The notes beneath the pieces are model-generated. The model searched no databases. It saw only the letters and a list, made by a program, of their open reading frames with translations, and was not told the origin of the DNA. Made by a program: the position numbers and the translations under genes. Source: Congeria kusceri (taxonomy: Eukaryota > Mollusca > Bivalvia > Myida > Dreissenidae). Taken from it: a DNA stretch of 64,000 nt. The number at the start of each line of letters is the position of its first letter. The first letter of the stretch is position 1. Shown piece by piece: positions 11,401 to 26,400 of the stretch. The stretch covers positions 15,980,980-16,044,979 of the forward strand of contig CM051034.1 of assembly GCA_027627225.1 (NCBI GenBank), given 5' to 3'.

Positions 11401-14400
11401 TGAAGAAATTAACATGATGTTGCCATATACATTCTGAAGATATGGTGTCTTCTTTCTCTAGAAATCGACTACAACCAGACTGGTTGCATTGAAGCAGTCC
11501 AGTGTAAAACGCAGAATGCAGGCTGTGTGGACGGAACGTGTGTGTGCTTGGCTACACACTACTATGCAAACGATGTATGCCAGACAAGTAAGTGCTTTAA
11601 AAAAAGACTTAGAACTAAGTTTGTTGGGGGCTGATGGTACCGGTAACTGGACTTATTAATTCAATACAGAACCGTCTTAACCTTTAATCTTTGTTTATAA
11701 GTTTCATTTAATCATTGGTTGCATCTATTAAGCAAATTTAAAATATTATTTACTAATAAAGTTATGCTTATGAATTGGACTGTGGTTAAAAACATAGCAT
11801 ATTCCCAACTTACATCATCATTATTTTCATAGTACAAAGAAACAACAACATTCCAAATAATCACATTCCAGTATACCTATGTAATCATGTTGAATGAAAA
11901 AATGTGTAGAATTGCACATATGTTGCGCGTAGTGGGAAAACCGGTCGTAATGCATGTGCGTAAAGTGTCGTCCCGGATTAGCCTGTGCAGTCCGCACAGG
12001 CTAATCCAGGACGGCACTTTCTGCTTTAATGGTATTTTCTGTTTCTAAACATAAATTCCACTGTAGGATTTGAAACTTCATAGGTGGATAGATCTAATTG
12101 AGGAGAAGTGCAGTGCACAAGAACCGTATCTCTGCACTTCATAATTCTACGAATTGAAATATTTTAATGAAACTTCATCCATAGATACCTTATATCAAGA
12201 CCTGGCTTGGGAGTACATAGGGGGTGGATGGGGTCACTTTCAAGGTTACCGTTACAAAAAATAGAAAAACGGTTTCCGCTCAATTACTTGAGAACGAATT
12301 GAGCTATTGTATTTCAACTTCATACATATATACCTTTTATGAAGACATCGCTTGAGATTGCATAGGGGGTTGGTGGGATCAAGGTCAAGGTCACTGTTAT
12401 TAAAAATAGAAAAACGGTTTCTTCACAATTACTCAATAACAGATCGAGTTATTGTAGTGAATATAGAGGGAAAATTCCTTGTGAATGCAACTCCTTTTAC
12501 AGTTTTGAACAGATTTTCTTGAACCTTGTCTTCATTGTTGAGGGTAATGTTTGGTTGTGCGTAAAGATGGGGATGTAAATTTGTCTCCCACATTCGGAAG
12601 TTATGTATATATTGCATTAGTTATTGTGTTTCTCAGATATTCTACACTTATTGGTTATCAATGTAAACATGCATGTTCTAATATATATTCCACTAGGATT
12701 TAGGTAACCTTTGACATAGATGAATTGCTGACATGAACTAGTTACTTTAAAAAACTGGCTGACCCCTACCTTGAAAAATGCTATCAATCGGGGCCCGCTG
12801 TCACCCATGTGACAAAGTTCTAGTTGTATTTTGTTACTATCAATATAAAGTGTTATTTATAATTATTAGCTTAGATCTATTAGCATAGCTTTGACGAAAA
12901 AAAAGTATTCCAGTTGCCGATTTGCATTATTAAATCTGCAGATGTTCATTTAGGAATCAGGTTTTAGAACACGCTCATAACAAGGGCATGCGCAACTAAA
13001 TGTGCTGCAAATAACTTGCTCCTATTCTAATTAAAATTTCATTGACAATGTTTTAAACGTCTAGCAATATACGTTCGTTTGCATATTGGAAATTTCACAC
13101 GTTCTCATTGGATTACTTTTTGGCTGTAGTAAAATAGATTTTATTGACGCGTTGGTGCAAACATCATTTGTGAAATAGTGAGTTCATTGCCGTGTATTAA
13201 ATATTTGTGTTAGAAACTCATGCGTTCACAAGCGGGAATCTGACATTGACATTTATGGCACCTTTTTAGTAGAGTTCACGTCCAAAAACGTGCTACCAAG
13301 ATATTATCTATCAAGTTTTGATTTGGGCGATAGTTTGCATTTTACTTTGCAAACTGTTTGTGGTTATAACAACAGCATGATTTGTTGGCTAGGTGAATGT
13401 AATTATCTAGACTAGTTCATCAACAAAATTAATTTTGCTTTTTAGCTCAACTTTTTGAAGAAAAGGCAAGCTATTCTACTCGCCCCGGCGTTGGCGTCCG
13501 ATCTAGGTTAAAGTTTTTCGGAAAGCTAGTTTCTCAGGAATGGCTTGAGGGATTTCATTCAAACTTAGAACACTTATTATTCCCTTTATTAAAATGAACT
13601 CATTCAATTCAAATTCATTTTCAATTTCATTCAAACTTAAAACATTTATTACCAACATTAAATTGAACCTATAGGCCAAGTTTGGTAAATCTAGTTTGAA
13701 ATTTGTCAAAATTATGGGCCTTTTTACACTTAAAGATTTTACATATAAGCTATATTGACAGGTTCAAGTTTTTTGGTAAGCTGTTTCTCAGGAATGGCTT
13801 GAGGGATTTCATTCAAACTTAGAACACTTATTATTCCATATATTAAAATGAACTCATAGGCCAATTTTGATAACTCTAGTTTGAAATTTGTCAAAATTAC
13901 GGGCCTTTTTACACTTAAATTTTTTAAATATAAACACATTGGCCAGGTTAGTTTTTCGGTAAGCTAGTTTCTCTACTTTTGTTTACGCTCTCTAACTCTT
14001 GAATGGATTAAGCTATTGTAATGAAACTTCAAACATAAGTACCTATAGCGAGACCTCGCTTGGGATTTCTTATGGGGTGGGTCGGGTCAAGGTGAAGGTC
14101 ACTAGAAATAGAAAAACGGTTTCCGGTTAATAACATGATAACGCATTGAGGTATTTTTATGAAACTTAATACATAAATACCTTATATCAAGACATAGCTT
14201 GGGATTGCATATGGGGTGGGTGGAGTCAAGGTCACTGTTACTAAAAATAAAAAAAAATGTTTCTGCTCAATAACTTGAGAACGCATTGAGGTATTTTAAT
14301 GAAACTTTATAGATACATACGTTATATCAAGACCTCACTTTGAATTGCATATGGGGTGGGTGGGGTCAAGGTCACTGTTACTAAAAATTGAAAAACTGTT

Positions 14401-17400
14401 TCTGCTCAATAACTTGAGAACGCATTGAGATATTTAATGAAACTTAATACATAAATACCTTATATCGAGACCTCGCTTTAGATGGCATATGGGGTGGGTG
14501 GGGTCAAGGTCATAGCCATCATTACTAAAATTTTTATTGATGTGCTGACTTCTCGTTCGAAAAATTTGGTTTTCATGGAATTTCCATATTTCTTGTTTTA
14601 GTAAAAAAATGCCAGTAACTCTAACAAGCACAAGAAAAGTTGAGCGCGCTGTCCTCCGACAGCTCTTGTTTAGCCTTAGTCTTTATCCAAGTGCATGAGT
14701 CCTTTTAAAAAAAGGAAGTGATGGGAACAGTGCATAGATAATTCGTCTTGGGTGTAGTCAAATTTAGATCTACACATTAGTTGAAAGGTAAGTCGAATAT
14801 AAACATACATTAGATAAACTCTAAATAACTTCTAAGCGACAAAAAACGCATAGTATGGTGTATATGTACTTGTATATTTGAGATGATTTTGTGTGTCGAT
14901 ATTATCCGAAACGTGTCGGTATTACCCGCCTGACAGTGAACAGATAAGTTGTCATATTAATAACATTGGTCGACAATGATTTTCCCATTCATTAGTAAAA
15001 ATATCAAGTCAAAACGGCTACACACTACGTTATTTATTTTCTTAGCGGGTAATATCGACACTGAAAGACAAAATCTGTTTCACGTCTTTAAGTGTCAATA
15101 CTACCCGACATTATTCTATTACCAAAAAGAACTTATGTGAAGAAATTGAGGGTTTGAGGTGCCCAAGATGCACTCAGGTCATGTTTAGAGCTGGAACCTT
15201 TATAAAGTTACTGAAAATCCAAACAGATAGACAATGCTATTGCAATATGTCTAATTGAGCATTTATTAGTGAACTAAATTAATTTTTAATTTCAGAGAAA
15301 GCCTACGACAATCCTTGTACTGCTGACCTGGAATGCAGGACCACTGGCGCAAAGTGCCTAAACCAGAAATGTGCATGTGAAGCCGCCAGTTTCCATGACT
15401 CCCAGGCCGACAAATGTGTTCAAAGTATGCATGAATTCTCAAAGGCCCCTTAACTCACACCATGTAACAAAATACTAATGTACGATGTGCTAGTTTGTCT
15501 TTCTTTCGTGAAACCTTTGAATTTACATTTTTCCTTAAAACTTGAATAAATCTTGGGCTGCAATAACTATTACAGATAATAAAAACCTGAGTTTGTAAAA
15601 AAATAATTCTTAAAATTGTTTACGCCTCCCCCCCCCCCCCCCCAGAATATGCCAATGGTGAGGCATGCAGCAGTGTAGACCAGTGTTTGGCATCAAACGC
15701 TGTGTGTGAGGACGATGGAAACAACAAGAAGACCTGTCACTGCAGCAACACGGATTTCCTGTTTGGAACTGCCTGCGTTGCAAGTAAGAGATATATAATT
15801 TTATATGTATATAAAGTCAAAACAGATATCTTTTTAACCAAATTTTTTGAATTTTTTTTTCGGTTATATCATTGGGGTATGTTGTTGGTCGGGCGGTGTG
15901 GCGGCGTCAATTTATAATTTCCGCTCTCTAACTCGAGAATGGATTGAGGTATTTTAATGAAACTTCATACATAGATACCTTATATCGAGACCGCGCTTGG
16001 GATTGCATATGGGGTGGGTGGAGTCAAGGTCACCGTTACTAACAGTAGAAAAACAGTTTCCGCTCAATAACTTAAGAAGGGGTCGAGATATTTTAATGAA
16101 ACTTCATACATAGATACTTTATACTAAGACCTCGCTTGGGTCTGCATATAGGGTGGGTGGGGTCAAGGTCAAGGTCACTGTTACTAAAAATACAAAAACG
16201 GTTTCTGCTCAATAATTTGAGAACGCATTGGGATATTTTAATGAAACTTCATTCATAGATACCTTGTAACGAGACCTCGCCAAGGAATGCATATGGCACC
16301 CAGATCTTTCTTTCATGATTGTGCTGACTTTTATGCATTTCATTTGAAAATGTTTGTTTTCTTGGAATTTCCACGTTTCTTTTTTTATTTTTTGTAAACA
16401 ACTCACATTCATTATATATATGAAATATAAACAAACACTTTAAATGGACCAGCCTTATTAAAGTTTTGCATATTATTAGTACACCTTGTTTCTATAATGT
16501 CTACGTTATATATTTGTATATAAAATTTGCATCTGTACTTGTTGATTTGTATTTTCTCAACATATCATGTGTACATTTTTAGAGAAAGCCCATGGAAGTG
16601 CTTGTACTGTTGACACAGAATGTCTCACCACCGGAGCCAAGTGCCTCAACCTGAAATGTGCCTGTGAAGCCGCCAGTTTCCATGACTCCCAGGCCAACAA
16701 ATGTGAACCAAGTAAGTGAATGCATTCTCATTTAATAAAGTGCTAATTTTCGGAACTTCAGGAATCGATGTAGGATTTCAATTGTATTCAAATGCGTTCA
16801 AAATTGTTATGACATTGTTAAACACAATTGGTGATTAGTGATACTGGTAGTGTGAAAAAATATGTTCATTTTCTTAAAATCAGTGCTGTGTATTCTTAAG
16901 TTAAATCCTATTTAGATTTCTTCATTGTATTAAAAGTCTTGGGCTAAATCAAGTCAATCAACACTGTTTTTTGGGTAGACCCAGTACTTGATATAAATTA
17001 GAAAAATCACTTGTATGCAAATAGTCACCACATTATCCACTGGCAATCCATCACTGCAAATTTTGTTATGACAATCACAAATGACTTAAAGACAAAAAAC
17101 AAGTATCTCTAGTTCATAAATATAGCCATATACATGGTTTTGGTTAAATTACTCGATAAACTATGTTACTGTAAAGATTATTTGCGCCCATGGAAGTTTG
17201 GACTTAAGCTTCCAACATTGCTATAAAAGGTTGTACATCCATTTAAACTATATACCACGCTAATTTAAACAGAATTTGCTAATGGAGAGACATGCAGCAG
17301 TGCGGACCAGTGTTCAGTGACTGGGGCTGTCTGTGAGGTGGGGACAGGAAGTGGGAAAATCTGTCGGTGTTCTGACACAAACTACCTTTCGGGAACTTCC

Positions 17401-20400
17401 TGCGCTGCTAGTATGTATAATTACCTGATCACCTATATAAATGCTTTATCGTCATTTTTCACTATTTCATTATTGATACGACTGTTCCCGGTAGATAGGA
17501 ACTGTTACCAGGAAATAGTTTTGACTGTTTTCGGAATGCGCCTGTGTTTACCCACAAATTATTTATAGACAAAACAAATTTACTCTCTGCAATTTTCTGT
17601 CGCTGTTCGTGAACAATGGAAAATACAGAACTTTCCGATACAGTGTACAGTTACGACCATCTACGGGAATTGACGAACATTAAAAAACAACAAATCACAA
17701 ATGACATTTTACGTCATGTAAACAATGATTTTAGCGAAATGAATTGTGTAATGTTGATGTAATTATATGTGTCATTTACGACCATGTCAAAACATTATCT
17801 TCAAGTGGTTATGTGATGGAGTGTTCGGTGGATGTTATTGTGTAATTTTTTTGTGTGTTGGGTTAAATAAGAAATCACCATCGCTGTATGTTAATCTGTT
17901 TTGCCTTTTATTTAACGAGGGTGAATTTGAATAATAATTGTCGATTGTGATGAAACAGCAGTAAACTTTTGTGGTTTGTTTGTTTCTGGATATGTTGAAA
18001 TTTCCTGAAGAAATGCTGTAGGCCACCAGATTTTCTGAACTGTCAGTTAAACATTAACTTCTTTATAGATGTTTCGCCATATATTTACACAAAAGTTCAA
18101 GTCATAGAATAAATCCATACGTCCATTTTCTAGATCTAGTTCTACTAAACTTCAGCTGGTCCAGTTACATAAAAATATTATGTCATAAAACATTATTATA
18201 TAATTGACATTTTAATATGATGCACATTGAAAAATATTAATGATATTTTTAATCACTTTTGAATGCTTGTATTTGTGCTCTTTTTTTTCTTGACTATTGG
18301 ACCATCTTGAGTTCAGTAACTTTAATAAAAAAACATCAGTTAATGAAAGTGTTCACATGGGTGTTTGGGAACAGTCAAAACTGTTGGCCGTTGGTGTCGG
18401 GATGGCAATTTGAACTATTTTCCTCTGCCCAGAACTCTCGGGAAACAGTTCAAACAGTCAACCATCCACCTTGGGCCTACAGTTTTGACTGTTCCCTAAA
18501 CACCCATGTGATAACAGTATACTATTCATGGTGTAAATAATTTAGCTAACAACAGCAAATATTAGGTTGTTATTAACAGCAGTAAGCATTATCAGAATAA
18601 ATTCAAAAAAATAACATTAAAAATAACAACATCAGGTATCTTATGATTGATCAAATGACAGGATTTAATGACAATATGTTTACTATAGCCATTGATAATT
18701 TCAGATCGAGATGTCTTGTATGAACATCTGTATTAAGTGTTTGTCGTAGATTATATTGAATAGGCATTGTTATGAATCAGTTAAAGTGGTACGGTTTATT
18801 ACATTCGTTTTATGCAGGTATCTAAACTGATTTTGAAATGACCCCTTTCTAAGTGCATTTAACATGTCAAACAATTGCAGCATATGCATCAGAGACACAT
18901 ATAAATCATCTAAATTTTTCAGTTAATAACAGTTAGACGTTTTAGGCCCACTCTTGGTCTTGTTTATTGCACCAACAGAAATTGACCTCGGTGCGTCCTG
19001 TGATGCCATCCTCTCTGTGTCACAATGCCTATACAAGGACGCAGTGTGTGTGGGATCACCGTCGGTCTGCATGTGCCCAGACAGTAAATATGCTGACATC
19101 GCTACCAAACAGTGTCTTCCAAGTGAGTAATCTGTTTTATTTGTTGTTTTAAAGCATAAATCGATGCACCAGTGTTTGTTGATTTATGATGATTTATGAT
19201 TCATCTTATTTGCCGTTTGAATGTTTTGGATCCATAAACAGTACAAGAGTTGTCAAAAGCTTATTGTTTGTTTGCTCTATTTATATTGAAATGTTAACAG
19301 ATACCTATTACCAAAAATAATGTTTAGAGCTTGAACTTTTATAAAGTTACTTACTATCCAAACCTATATGCAATTGCACTGTAACTAATTGAGGATTTGT
19401 ATTGATTTCAGAGAAAGCCTACGACAGTGCCTGTACTGCTAACCTGGAATGCAGGACCACCAGAGCAAAGTGCCTCAACCAGAAATGTGGATGTGAAGCC
19501 GCCAGTTTCCATGACTCCCAGGCCGACAAATGTGAACCAAGTATGCATGAATTTGCAAAGAGCTCATCACTCACATCCATACAAGATGAAGCTTTTTTTC
19601 TTTAAACAGCTGTACCAGTGTCTTTCTTTTGAAAAGTACATTTTCCTACAAACGTACAAAAAAATTGGACTGTAAAGTTTAATACAAATCGAAGGTTGAA
19701 TGTGAAACTGGTGCATGTGCTTCACATTTCTATATCAGATACACTAGTTTTGCATTAAACCCTCAAAATAATAAAAAACGTGATTACCAAACAAAAATTG
19801 TGTTGATTTTTTGTTTCAATTTATACACCTGTTTCTCCAGAATATGCTAATGGTGATGCATGCAGCAATGCAGACCAGTGTTTGGCATCAGACGCTGTGT
19901 GTGAGGTCGATGGAAACAACAAGAAGACTTGTCATTGCAGCGACACAGATTACCTGTTGGAAACTGCTTGCGTTGCAAGTAAGTCACAGTTTGTGAGACA
20001 GCTACATAGTTTGTCTCGTCTTGTTATTACCAAAGCGTATGAAGATGCTAGTACTTTATTAACCACTCTTTGTTGTTTTTTCTGTGTATTTGGGCAGTAT
20101 TTATGTAAATGTTATTGCCTTTAAGTCGCAGTTGTGTAATGGATATGAAGTTGGAGTTTGTCGGAATAGGAAATTGTGAATTTGATCCTCGCCCAAAACG
20201 TGATCAACAAGAGGTCTGTGATCTATGAAATATTTTAGCTGAATTTGATTGCATATCTATATAAACTCAAGCCTGCAGGCCAGTCTTCCCATATACAGTG
20301 TATGCATTGTGATATCAAGTATTTTCTTATTCCACCAACAGAAATTAACATCAGTGCACCATGTAATGCCAGCCTGTTTACGTCACAATGTCTGTACAAT

Positions 20401-23400
20401 GATGCAGTGTGTATGGGATCATCACCGGTCTGTGCATGTCCTGATAGCAGATATGCTGACATCGCCACCAAACAATGTCTTCCAAGTAAGTAATTGTCTC
20501 TTTGAGCATCATTTTGTATACAATTTCTACTTATGCGTAAAAAAAAATATGTTTGTTTCAGGTAACCCGACCTACCCTAAAAAAATGACATTTTATTGGG
20601 TTTGTCAGATTAATTTTTGTTTTATTTACCTTTTTCAATAATTAAATATGTTTTGGATAAATAATTGTTTTGTTTTGATAGTATCCACTTATAAACAATG
20701 TTTAAGGGTATTACTGATATGTTTTGAATATTTATTCAGTTTTAGAATCTTCAAGTTGACCATTTACCAAAAATAAAATATAAAAATTGTTGGGATTAGA
20801 TTTTATTCAGTTATGGGTGTAATTGAAAATATTCACAATGTCTTTAATTTGAAATATTCAGTCACATATATCGAGAGTAACTGGTTCATGATGTAATAAC
20901 AAATAGTTTGTTTGTGTTCCAGAACAAGTGTTTGAAACATCTAACAGTGACCCATATTTGTTCTATAGCAAACAACAAACCTACAGCAATAAAGCTGGAG
21001 TTTTATATTTACAATAATCATTATTTCAGAACCAGGACCAGGTCAGGCCTGTTCGGACTCAAAGCCCTGTCTATATGCCAACTCTGTCTGCTCAGGCACC
21101 TGCCAGTGTTCAGGCAGCATGTTCCAGGATGACGCAACGAAATCATGCAAAGATAGTGAGAACAGAATGCTTTTAAAAAATTTCATGAAATTGTTGCATT
21201 GGTGAAAACGCAGAAATGGTCTGTTTGTTTCTCTTAACGCATTGATATGCATTTAATCCATTTTACTGAATGTATTTTTTTTTAACCTATAGTTGTCAAA
21301 GTGTGACAAGAATGATTGAATGGCGTAAGTTTAGATGGAAATATAATGCTTTGACAGTATTGTTTACCTGTAATTAATTAATATATAATTTTTTTTTTAA
21401 TTCCATATGAGACCTTTTGAGTAACAATGGACAAATTGTTGGGATAAGATTTTATTCAGTTATGGGTGTAATTGAAAATAATCACAATGTCTTTAATTTG
21501 AAATATTCAATCACATATATCAAATATGTGTTTGTATGTATTGCTAGCTTTTCTGTGCTGCTTATAAATCAAAATCATAATTATCGAATGGTTGTGTTTT
21601 TCAACTGCAGAGATACAGAATGGTGCTGCATGTACCGCGGCCTACCAGTGTGCAGTGACAGGTGCCAGCTGTATGTCCGAGACCCAGGGTGGAAGTAAAG
21701 TGTGTATGTGTACCAGCACACAGTTCCTATATACCATTGGCAACCGATGTGCAGACAGTATGTTGACCAGACATCAGTGTCTTATTCCGTATTAAATATT
21801 GAATAAAAATCAGCATACAAAACATGATTTAATATTTATTTGTAGAACAAAAAGTCTACAGAGAGTTGCTGTCTTGCTGCATATGAATGTGAAAACAATA
21901 AAATCATAAATCATTAATGATGCTGTTACTGTATATGGCATTTTCTTCGAATCTATATATCTGGAAAATATGTATTTAACTACAAACTTTAATACGGGTA
22001 ATTTGCTTTTCCAACAATATAATTTATTTTGAATGCTGTACTTTTATCAGTTTTATTTTTCCACAAAAATTTGACTGCATCTAAACTTCAGTGTGTATGT
22101 TTGTTTATTTATATCAGAGACCAGCGATGGCGCCTGCCAGTCAGATGGGGATTGTTTGTACACTGGCGCCATCTGTGTGTCCAATCAGTGCACATGTCCA
22201 TCTTCTAAGTACCCGAATGCAACTGCCTCTGAATGCCAGAACAGTATGAATTTCAGTTTAATAAAATAGATTAATAATTTTTCTGTTATCTAAGTCAACA
22301 TTGGTTTTACACAAAATATGAACAAAAACTGTATTAGAAAATCTTATAATTTTGAAATTTTAAGGTCCCAACATTTATTGGAACATAACTTGTTGAATTC
22401 TTGTCAAGAAATATTCTGTTAACAATGGCTGTTGATTATTTGGAGATTATTGTGTTCTTTATTTTAAGGAAATCCATATTTTACAATACAATTGTGAACA
22501 GTTTTTAGTATGGTTATACTACATGCATTGGTTGTCAGGCCTAAAACAAATTTCTTTGTTTCGGGCAACCCGATGCAACCTTGCGAAATCCCCCAACCTT
22601 TACGTTTTTAGCGACGAATGTTTTTCGTGAAATCCGTATTTGTCAGATTTGAGATAATTTTCAATGTATTTTTTACCATAATGTGTCTTTAAAAAAAGGT
22701 AAAAGAAACTCAACTCAAACCCAACCCTACCTAACTTTTTTGGAGACCGTTTCCCAAAACACTATTTTTTTCGGCCTCATTATGCAAGTTTTTTTACCCT
22801 TGTTTCATCAGAGGTGAACAACGGGGAGTCCTGTGTGGACTCAAAGCAGTGTGCAGTCCAGGGTGCTGTATGTAACAACGGCATGTGCAGCTGTGAAGCT
22901 ACAGCATACCTGGAGGGGTCAACTTGCCTGCATAGTGAGTGGTGGCCTTATATATTTGACTTCCTATTCAATTATACTTGAACATTTGTTTCCGTTAAAG
23001 AAGCTTTTCCAGGCTTTGCAAATGTTACATTTTGGAATGAAAGCGAACAAGAACTTCCAATTGAATGGAATATTATAGTGCATTTTACAGTAAAATGGGA
23101 AATTTTACTTTATCGTAAGTACATAACAGTCCTCTGTCAAAAAGCCTTATAGGTGTAACAGTTAGTTGATATTTATAAATTTCTATATATTATTTTTGAA
23201 ATAACTGTAGTTACAAACTTGAAATGTCAGTAAACCTATTACAGAGAAAGCAAACGGGGAGCAATGCTCACAGACCGTGCAGTGCCTGTTCACTGATGCT
23301 GTATGCCTCGACAAGGCCGGAACAAAGACGTGTGCATGTCCAGATAACAGATATCTGCTGGCTAACGGCCAACAGTGCCTCAGCAGTAAGTGTCGGGACA

Positions 23401-26400
23401 TATCACTTTCATATAGCTTTTAATTAATGGAAAATAATGTTGTGAATTTCAAAGTGTCAGACTGTTATAGTTATTGTGTGATGTTTTGTTAATATGGTTT
23501 GCTTAAAAATAGCATTTTCTAACATTAATAAATTAATACATGATACTAATGTGATAAGTCTTTCATCTAATGAACAGTGTATGGTTAATAAAGCATACAA
23601 TGATCAGTTCTTAATCATCGGTGATTTGTTTTGTTCACAGAGAAGTCATATGGGACAGCCTGTCAAGATGTCAGTGAGTGTTTGACAGTCGGAGCAGAGT
23701 GTAGGGTAACCTGCTCATGCCCATCCCTGTTTTACCATGATGCTAATACTGACCGCTGTGTTGCAAGTATGTGTTATATTTTTAGTTGATATGTGTTAGG
23801 TTAGAAACCAGTAAATCAAATTCCCATAGGGCCCCATTGTAAAATAGCAAAATCTCCTGGCATCTTTTGCCACTTTCTTTTGATTCAGATGTTCTAAGTC
23901 TGTTCTCTTTGGAAAGATGTTTCTCTCTGCTTACAAAATTTAAAATAAAAAAGAAATGTTATGCTACTTCTAAGAAAATGCATCTTCACTTGATTATATG
24001 ACTATAGTCATCCGTAAGAAACTCGGAATGCAGTCGCGATTTTGACAAAAGCACATGTTGTCTATACCTAAACTGCTGAACTTTCAAATTTCGAGTAATT
24101 CGGTGTCGATACAAATCAACATGCACAGGAGTCATGTCGCGTTCAGGAAATAACCATTTAAATCAGTATCCATTATGTAAAATGTGTCTTTAAACAGAAG
24201 AAAAAACAAACTATTTAATATATTCCCAACTATGTACTGGAATCTAACCTGTTAACTAGATTCAAATCGTTTCTCAAATCATGCCTTACAGCATAACCTA
24301 ACGATAATAAACTTAGACAACTTTTAGAAGTGCTATGGAAGATAGCCTTAAATATTAAGCATCAGACTTAACATATGTTCGTTGCAAGAATTATAATATC
24401 TTTATTTAGTTAGTCATGGTTTTGAAGAAATTAACATGATGTTGCCATATACATTCTGAAGATATGGTGTCTTCTTTCTCTAGAAATCGACTACAACCAG
24501 ACTGGTTGCATTGAAGCAGTCCAGTGTAAAACGCAGAATGCAGGCTGTGTGGACGGAACGTGTGTGTGCTTGGCTACACACTACTATGCAAACGATGTAT
24601 GCCAGACAAGTAAGTGCTTTAAAAAAAGACTTAGAACTAAGTTTGTTGGGGGCTGATGGTACCGGTAACTGGACTTATTAATTCAATACAGAACCGTCTT
24701 AACCTTTAATCTTTGTTTATAAGTTTCATTTAATCATTGGTTGCATCTATTAAGCAAATTTAAAATATTATTTACTAATAAAGTTATGCTTATGAATTGG
24801 ACTGTGGTTAAAAACATAGCATATTCCCAACTTACATCATCATTATTTTCATAGTACAAAGAAACAACAACATTCCAAATAATCACATTCCAGTATACCT
24901 ATGTAATCATGTTGAATGAAAAAATGTGTAGAATTGCACATATGTTGCGCGTAGTGGGAAAACCGGTCGTAATGCATGTGCGTAAAGTGTCGTCCCGGAT
25001 TAGCCTGTGCAGTCCGCACAGGCTAATCCAGGACGGCACTTTCTGCTTTAATGGTATTTTCTGTTTCTAAACATAAATTCCACTGTAGGATTTGAAACTT
25101 CATAGGTGGATAGATCTAATTGAGGAGAAGTGCAGTGCACAAGAACCGTATCTCTGCACTTCATAATTCTACGAATTGAAATATTTTAATGAAACTTCAT
25201 CCATAGATACCTTATATCAAGACCTGGCTTGGGAGTACATAGGGGGTGGATGGGGTCACTTTCAAGGTTACCGTTACAAAAAATAGAAAAACGGTTTCCG
25301 CTCAATTACTTGAGAACGAATTGAGCTATTGTATTTCAACTTCATACATATATACCTTTTATGAAGACATCGCTTGAGATTGCATAGGGGGTTGGTGGGA
25401 TCAAGGTCAAGGTCACTGTTATTAAAAATAGAAAAACGGTTTCTTCACAATTACTCAATAACAGATCGAGTTATTGTAGTGAATATAGAGGGAAAATTCC
25501 TTGTGAATGCAACTCCTTTTACAGTTTTGAACAGATTTTCTTGAACCTTGTCTTCATTGTTGAGGGTAATGTTTGGTTGTGCGTAAAGATGGGGATGTAA
25601 ATTTGTCTCCCACATTCGGAAGTTATGTATATATTGCATTAGTTATTGTGTTTCTCAGATATTCTACACTTATTGGTTATCAATGTAAACATGCATGTTC
25701 TAATATATATTCCACTAGGATTTAGGTAACCTTTGACATAGATGAATTGCTGACATGAACTAGTTACTTTAAAAAACTGGCTGACCCCTACCTTGAAAAA
25801 TGCTATCAATCGGGGCCCGCTGTCACCCATGTGACAAAGTTCTAGTTGTATTTTGTTACTATCAATATAAAGTGTTATTTATAATTATTAGCTTAGATCT
25901 ATTAGCATAGCTTTGACGAAAAAAAAGTATTCCAGTTGCCGATTTGCATTATTAAATCTGCAGATGTTCATTTAGGAATCAGGTTTTAGAACACGCTCAT
26001 AACAAGGGCATGCGCAACTAAATGTGCTGCAAATAACTTGCTCCTATTCTAATTAAAATTTCATTGACAATGTTTTAAACGTCTAGCAATATACGTTCGT
26101 TTGCATATTGGAAATTTCACACGTTCTCATTGGATTACTTTTTGGCTGTAGTAAAATAGATTTTATTGACGCGTTGGTGCAAACATCATTTGTGAAATAG
26201 TGAGTTCATTGCCGTGTATTAAATATTTGTGTTAGAAACTCATGCGTTCACAAGCGGGAATCTGACATTGACATTTATGGCACCTTTTTAGTAGAGTTCA
26301 CGTCCAAAAACGTGCTACCAAGATATTATCTATCAAGTTTTGATTTGGGCGATAGTTTGCATTTTACTTTGCAAACTGTTTGTGGTTATAACAACAGCAT

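Larger units (their letters stand above)
1..13017 (+). repeat. 13 kb coding tandem unit, copy 1
   Basis: The sequence from position 1 reappears from 13018. This copy holds exons 1a to 1o. Length differences from copies 2 and 3 come only from the poly-C tract before exon 1b. Differences I saw from copy 2 include an A at 209 and at 982, an A at 5228 and a C at 7497. The last ~950 bp (12065-13017) is a junction segment present after copies 1-3 but absent after copy 4. Because the window starts inside the array, the true left end is not visible. Confidence 0.95.
13018..26039 (+). repeat. 13 kb coding tandem unit, copy 2
   Basis: It is offset from copy 1 by 13,017 bases before the poly-C tract and 13,022 after it. 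All 15 exons are identical to copy 1, and the introns are almost identical. Confidence 0.95.
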
